Under the pieces are notes generated by a model. The model ran no database searches. It was not told the DNA's origin and saw nothing but the letters and a program-made list of their open reading frames with translations. This document shows, piece by piece, positions 4,693 through 6,515 of a stretch of DNA of 6,515 bases. Origin of the DNA: Chloroflexota bacterium (GTDB taxonomy: Bacteria; Chloroflexota; Limnocylindria; Limnocylindrales; CSP1-4); the NCBI GenBank assembly GCA_021814735.1, contig JAKAHX010000096.1, positions 1 through 6,515 of the forward strand. Reading direction: 5' to 3'. Made by a program: the position numbers and the translations under genes. Every line of letters starts with the position of its first letter. Within the stretch, counting starts at the first letter, position 1.

Positions 4693-4793
4693 GCGGCGAT
4701 CCCCGCCCAGTGAGCGGCAATCCCCGCCCGGTGGACGGCGAGCCCGACCTGGTGGACGGCGAGCCCGGCCCGGTGGGCGCCGATTCCCGCGGG
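4689..4793. repeat. 21-bp tandem repeat in frame at the aminotransferase N-terminus
   Basis: Five 21-bp units begin at 4689, 4710, 4731, 4752 and 4773. Each starts with GTG in the aminotransferase frame. Units 1 and 2 differ at two positions, as do units 3 and 4; unit 5 is more diverged. Together they encode VSGDPRP, VSGNPRP, VDGEPDL, VDGEPGP and VGADSRG. Related GTGATGGGCGGG segments at 4631-4642 and 4669-4680 suggest the repeat tract originally began at the end of the preceding gene. The units are not clearly homologous to the 21-bp array before kamA, although the period is the same. Confidence 0.85.
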
Positions 4794-5666
4794 GGCCACG
4801 TCTGGATCGACGGTCGGCTTGTCGAGGCGGAGACGCCCCTGCTCAGCGCGTACGACCGGGCGTTCCAGGTGGGCGACGGTGTGTTCGAGACGATCCGGGT
4901 CGTCGGTGGGCGCATCCTGGAGCTGCCGCTCCACGCCGAGCGGCTGCGGGCGTCGGCAGCGGCCCTGGAGATCCCCCTGTCCCCCGATGTCGGGTCGACG
5001 CTGCGCGACGCGATCGGTGGGCTGCTCGCCGCCGACGGGCTCGATGCCCCTGGACTCCAGGTCTCCGTGCGCGCCACCCTGAGCCGGGGCCCCGTCCGGA
5101 GCCGGAATCTGCTGCCCCCGGCCGACGTGCGCTCCGTGCTCGTGGTCCAGGCCTGGCCGGTGACTCCGCCGGCGCCCGAGCTGCTCGCCCGCGGGCTGCA
5201 TCTCGCGATCTCCGCGGTCCGCCGCGACCCGTCCAGCCCGCTGGCGGCGGTGAAGACGACGAGCCGGGCGGAATTCGTCTTCGCGCGCCTGGAGGCGCGC
5301 CGTCGGGGCGCCGACGACGCCCTCTTCCTGACGCTCGACGGGCACCTCGCGGAAGCCACGTCGGCGTCGCTCTTCCTCGTGGCGGGGGACGTGCTGGCGA
5401 CACCCGCTCTCGAGTGCGGCGTGCTGGCCGGCACCACGCGCCAGTGGCTCCTGCGCTGGGCCGGTGCCGCGGGCCTGGCCGCCCGGGAGGGCTGGCTGAC
5501 GCCGGACGACCTGTACCGGGCCGACGAAGCGTTCCTGGCGAGCTCGGTGGCCGGAGTGCTCCCCGTCACGCGCGTGGACGATCGGCTCATCGGTGCCGGT
5601 CGTCCCGGGCCGTGGACAATGCGTGCCCGCGCCGACCGCGAGGCGTACGCGCAGCGCGAAGAGTAG
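4689..5666 (+). CDS. class IV PLP-dependent aminotransferase
   Basis: The 325-residue protein belongs to fold-type IV PLP enzymes (branched-chain aminotransferase, D-amino-acid aminotransferase, aminodeoxychorismate lyase). The core starts at about residue 38 (VWIDGRLVEAETPLLS), then DRAFQVGDGVFET at 56-68, HAERL at 82-86 whose R85 is expected to hold the PLP phosphate, the Schiff-base lysine K189 (AAVKTTSR), the cofactor-ring glutamate E222 (LAEATSASLFLV), GVLAGTTR, and the C-terminal ADEAFLASSVAGVLPVTRVD segment. Without the first 36 residues the length is about 289, normal for the family. Those 36 residues come from the 21-bp repeat and offer five in-frame GTG starts; the true start could be any of 4689, 4710, 4731, 4752 or 4773. 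I used 4689 because it overlaps an upstream TGA. The three subfamilies share these motifs, so the substrate is not settled and no pathway neighbour decides it. It is probably translated from the same mRNA as the small gene upstream. Confidence 0.88.
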   Translation: MSGDPRPVSGNPRPVDGEPDLVDGEPGPVGADSRGGHVWIDGRLVEAETPLLSAYDRAFQVGDGVFETIRVVGGRILELPLHAERLRASAAALEIPLSPDVGSTLRDAIGGLLAADGLDAPGLQVSVRATLSRGPVRSRNLLPPADVRSVLVVQAWPVTPPAPELLARGLHLAISAVRRDPSSPLAAVKTTSRAEFVFARLEARRRGADDALFLTLDGHLAEATSASLFLVAGDVLATPALECGVLAGTTRQWLLRWAGAAGLAAREGWLTPDDLYRADEAFLASSVAGVLPVTRVDDRLIGAGRPGPWTMRARADREAYAQREE

Positions 5667-5682
5667 CCGCAGGCCCACGAGG

Positions 5683-5704
5683 GAGCCCCTGGCACGGGTG
5701 GCTC
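5683..5704 (+). terminator. GC-rich bulged hairpin after the aminotransferase gene
   Basis: GAGCCCCT (5683-5690) can pair with GGG-T-GGCTC (5696-5704), leaving one bulged T at 5699, a G-T pair at the top and a five-base loop. It begins 17 bases after the stop codon. No T-tract follows. It may act as a weak or U-independent terminator separating the aminotransferase from the hydrolase gene. Confidence 0.35.
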
Positions 5705-5797
5705 GCCTCTCCGCGGCGCCCGAGTGCGGTGGCGTCGATCCACGCGATGTCGGCAGCTGGTTGCAGGTGTCCCGCCTCTCCGCGGCGACCGCTTGTG
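5697..5797. repeat. direct repeat pair with 69-bp offset before the hydrolase gene
   Basis: The 15-mer CGCCTCTCCGCGGCG occurs at 5704-5718 and 5773-5787. The similarity extends imperfectly to 5697-5728 and 5766-5797, including GGTG on the left and CCGnnTG on the right. The pair fills much of the 173-bp spacer (5667-5839), which otherwise holds only the hairpin and a promoter-like box. It could be a pair of regulator sites or a remnant of a tandem duplication. Confidence 0.75.
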
Positions 5798-5827
5798 CCG
5801 CGGCCGGCCCGTCGTCGCGACCCGTGG

Positions 5828-5833
5828 CATGCT
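5828..5833 (+). promoter_or_regulatory. possible -10 element for leaderless hydrolase transcript
   Basis: CATGCT lies six bases ahead of the ATG at 5840 and no Shine-Dalgarno is visible there, the same geometry as at the SirB1-like gene. The hexamer keeps only the second-position A and final T of the TAnnnT pattern, so the call is weak. Confidence 0.2.
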
Positions 5834-5839
5834 CCCTGC

Positions 5840-6515
5840 ATGTGCTACGACGCAGACTCCCGTCCCCCGGAACTGCCCTCCGATCTGCGCCCCGCGCCCA
5901 TCGCCGGCGGCGCCATCGAGACGCATGACCTCGTGCTGACCGCCGCCGACGGCAACCGCCTCCGGGCCTTCGAGGCCCGGGCCGCCGGCTCGTCGGCAGG
6001 GGGCCTGGTGATCTTCCCCGACTGGCGTGGGCTCGGCCACTTCTACGAGGAACTGGCCATGCGGTTCGCGGAGGCCGGCTACGATGCCATCGCCTTCGAC
6101 TACTTCGGCCGCACGGCCGGGACCGCGCCGCACCCCGACGACTTCGACCAGATGCCCCACATCGCGCAGGCCACGCCGGCCAACGTGGCGCTGGACGCGG
6201 CCGCGGCGGCGGACCGGTTGCGGGCGGGGGGCCGCGTCGAGCGGCTCGCGGTCGTCGGGTTCTGCTTCGGTGGGCGCAACGCCCTGCTGCAGGGATTGCC
6301 GGACTCGAGCGTCCAGCCCGCCGCGATCGTCTCCTTCTACGGGCAGCTGGGCCGGGATCGCTCGGGTCACGGCGGACCGCTCTCCGTGGCGGACCGCTTC
6401 ACCCGGCCGGTCCTTGGCCACTACGGCGGTGCCGACGAGGGGATCCCGCTCGACCAGGTCCAGGCTCTGGAGCAAGCCCTCGCCGCGCGCGGCCTGCCCC
6501 ACGAGGTCCACGTCT
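5840..6515 (+). CDS. dienelactone hydrolase family protein (3' end cut by window edge)
   Basis: The 225 visible residues are an alpha/beta-hydrolase of the dienelactone hydrolase family, which in catabolic versions opens dienelactones from chloroaromatic degradation but often has other ester or unknown substrates. The start MCYDADSRPP resembles many bacterial members. VIFPDWRGLG (58-67) forms the oxyanion region, carrying Asp61 in place of the Glu of the Pseudomonas enzyme; YDAIAFDYFG is at 81-90. The nucleophile elbow is GFCFGG with C142, and GGADEG supplies the likely catalytic D199. The catalytic His, expected about 30 residues further on, lies past the window end. Family length is about 230-270, so roughly 30-40 residues are missing. 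The ATG has no Shine-Dalgarno and may be used from a leaderless message. It stands 173 bp after the aminotransferase, beyond a hairpin, so it is probably a separate unit. No aromatic-degradation genes are nearby to suggest the classical role. Confidence 0.88.
   Translation, partial: MCYDADSRPPELPSDLRPAPIAGGAIETHDLVLTAADGNRLRAFEARAAGSSAGGLVIFPDWRGLGHFYEELAMRFAEAGYDAIAFDYFGRTAGTAPHPDDFDQMPHIAQATPANVALDAAAAADRLRAGGRVERLAVVGFCFGGRNALLQGLPDSSVQPAAIVSFYGQLGRDRSGHGGPLSVADRFTRPVLGHYGGADEGIPLDQVQALEQALAARGLPHEVHV

Noticed and set aside
3819..5678. Long antisense frame (619 codons) covering the small gene and aminotransferase
   Set aside because: It is a shadow frame: it overlaps the N-terminal half of the SirB1-like gene in another frame and has no domain signal.
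4502..6511. Long antisense frame (669 codons) across the aminotransferase and hydrolase genes
   Set aside because: It runs opposite two well-supported genes and across noncoding repeats, with an Arg/Ser/Pro-rich composition typical of shadow frames in GC-rich DNA.

Overview
This is a very GC-rich bacterial window (roughly 70% GC by eye, with strong G/C preference at third codon positions). It carries five recognisable or coherent genes and one partial gene. An F420-type luciferase-like oxidoreductase, a SirB1-like protein and leaderless-looking starts would fit Chloroflexota or an actinobacterium-like lineage. No 16S rRNA or other marker is present, so the taxonomy is only a guess.

Layout. 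Positions 1-489 hold no confirmed gene. They contain a six-unit 21-bp tandem repeat, a promoter-like box, a small inverted repeat and two 16-bp tandem repeats; the second of these duplicates the Shine-Dalgarno sequence of the next gene. Next come a lysine 2,3-aminomutase (KamA) homologue (490-2064, +) and an LLM-class flavin/F420 oxidoreductase (2245-3186, +). The oxidoreductase converges on a minus-strand SirB1-like transglutaminase-fold/TPR protein (3199-4095), with only 12 bp between them. A divergent intergenic region (4096-4217) leads to a small uncharacterised protein (4218-4634, +), a class IV PLP aminotransferase (4689-5666, +) and, after a 173-bp spacer, a dienelactone hydrolase family protein that runs off the right edge (5840-6515, +).

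How the genes relate. No single pathway joins them. KamA and the class IV aminotransferase both use PLP and act on amino acids, but they are separated by a gene on the other strand. The small protein and the aminotransferase look co-transcribed. Their junction is a chain of overlapping stop/start codons (TGATG, TGATG, GTGA) through two mini-ORFs, followed by a 21-bp array in which every unit starts with an in-frame GTG.

The most notable feature is not a gene. Nearly every plus-strand gene boundary contains short tandem or direct repeats (periods 21, 16, 16, 14 and 21 bp, plus a 69-bp-spaced direct repeat). Two gene starts share a near-identical CTACCATC-type box and a third has a close variant; at the minus-strand gene this box sits exactly where a leaderless transcript would need its -10 element. 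I found no mobile element, CRISPR array, RNA gene or clear novel multi-gene system.
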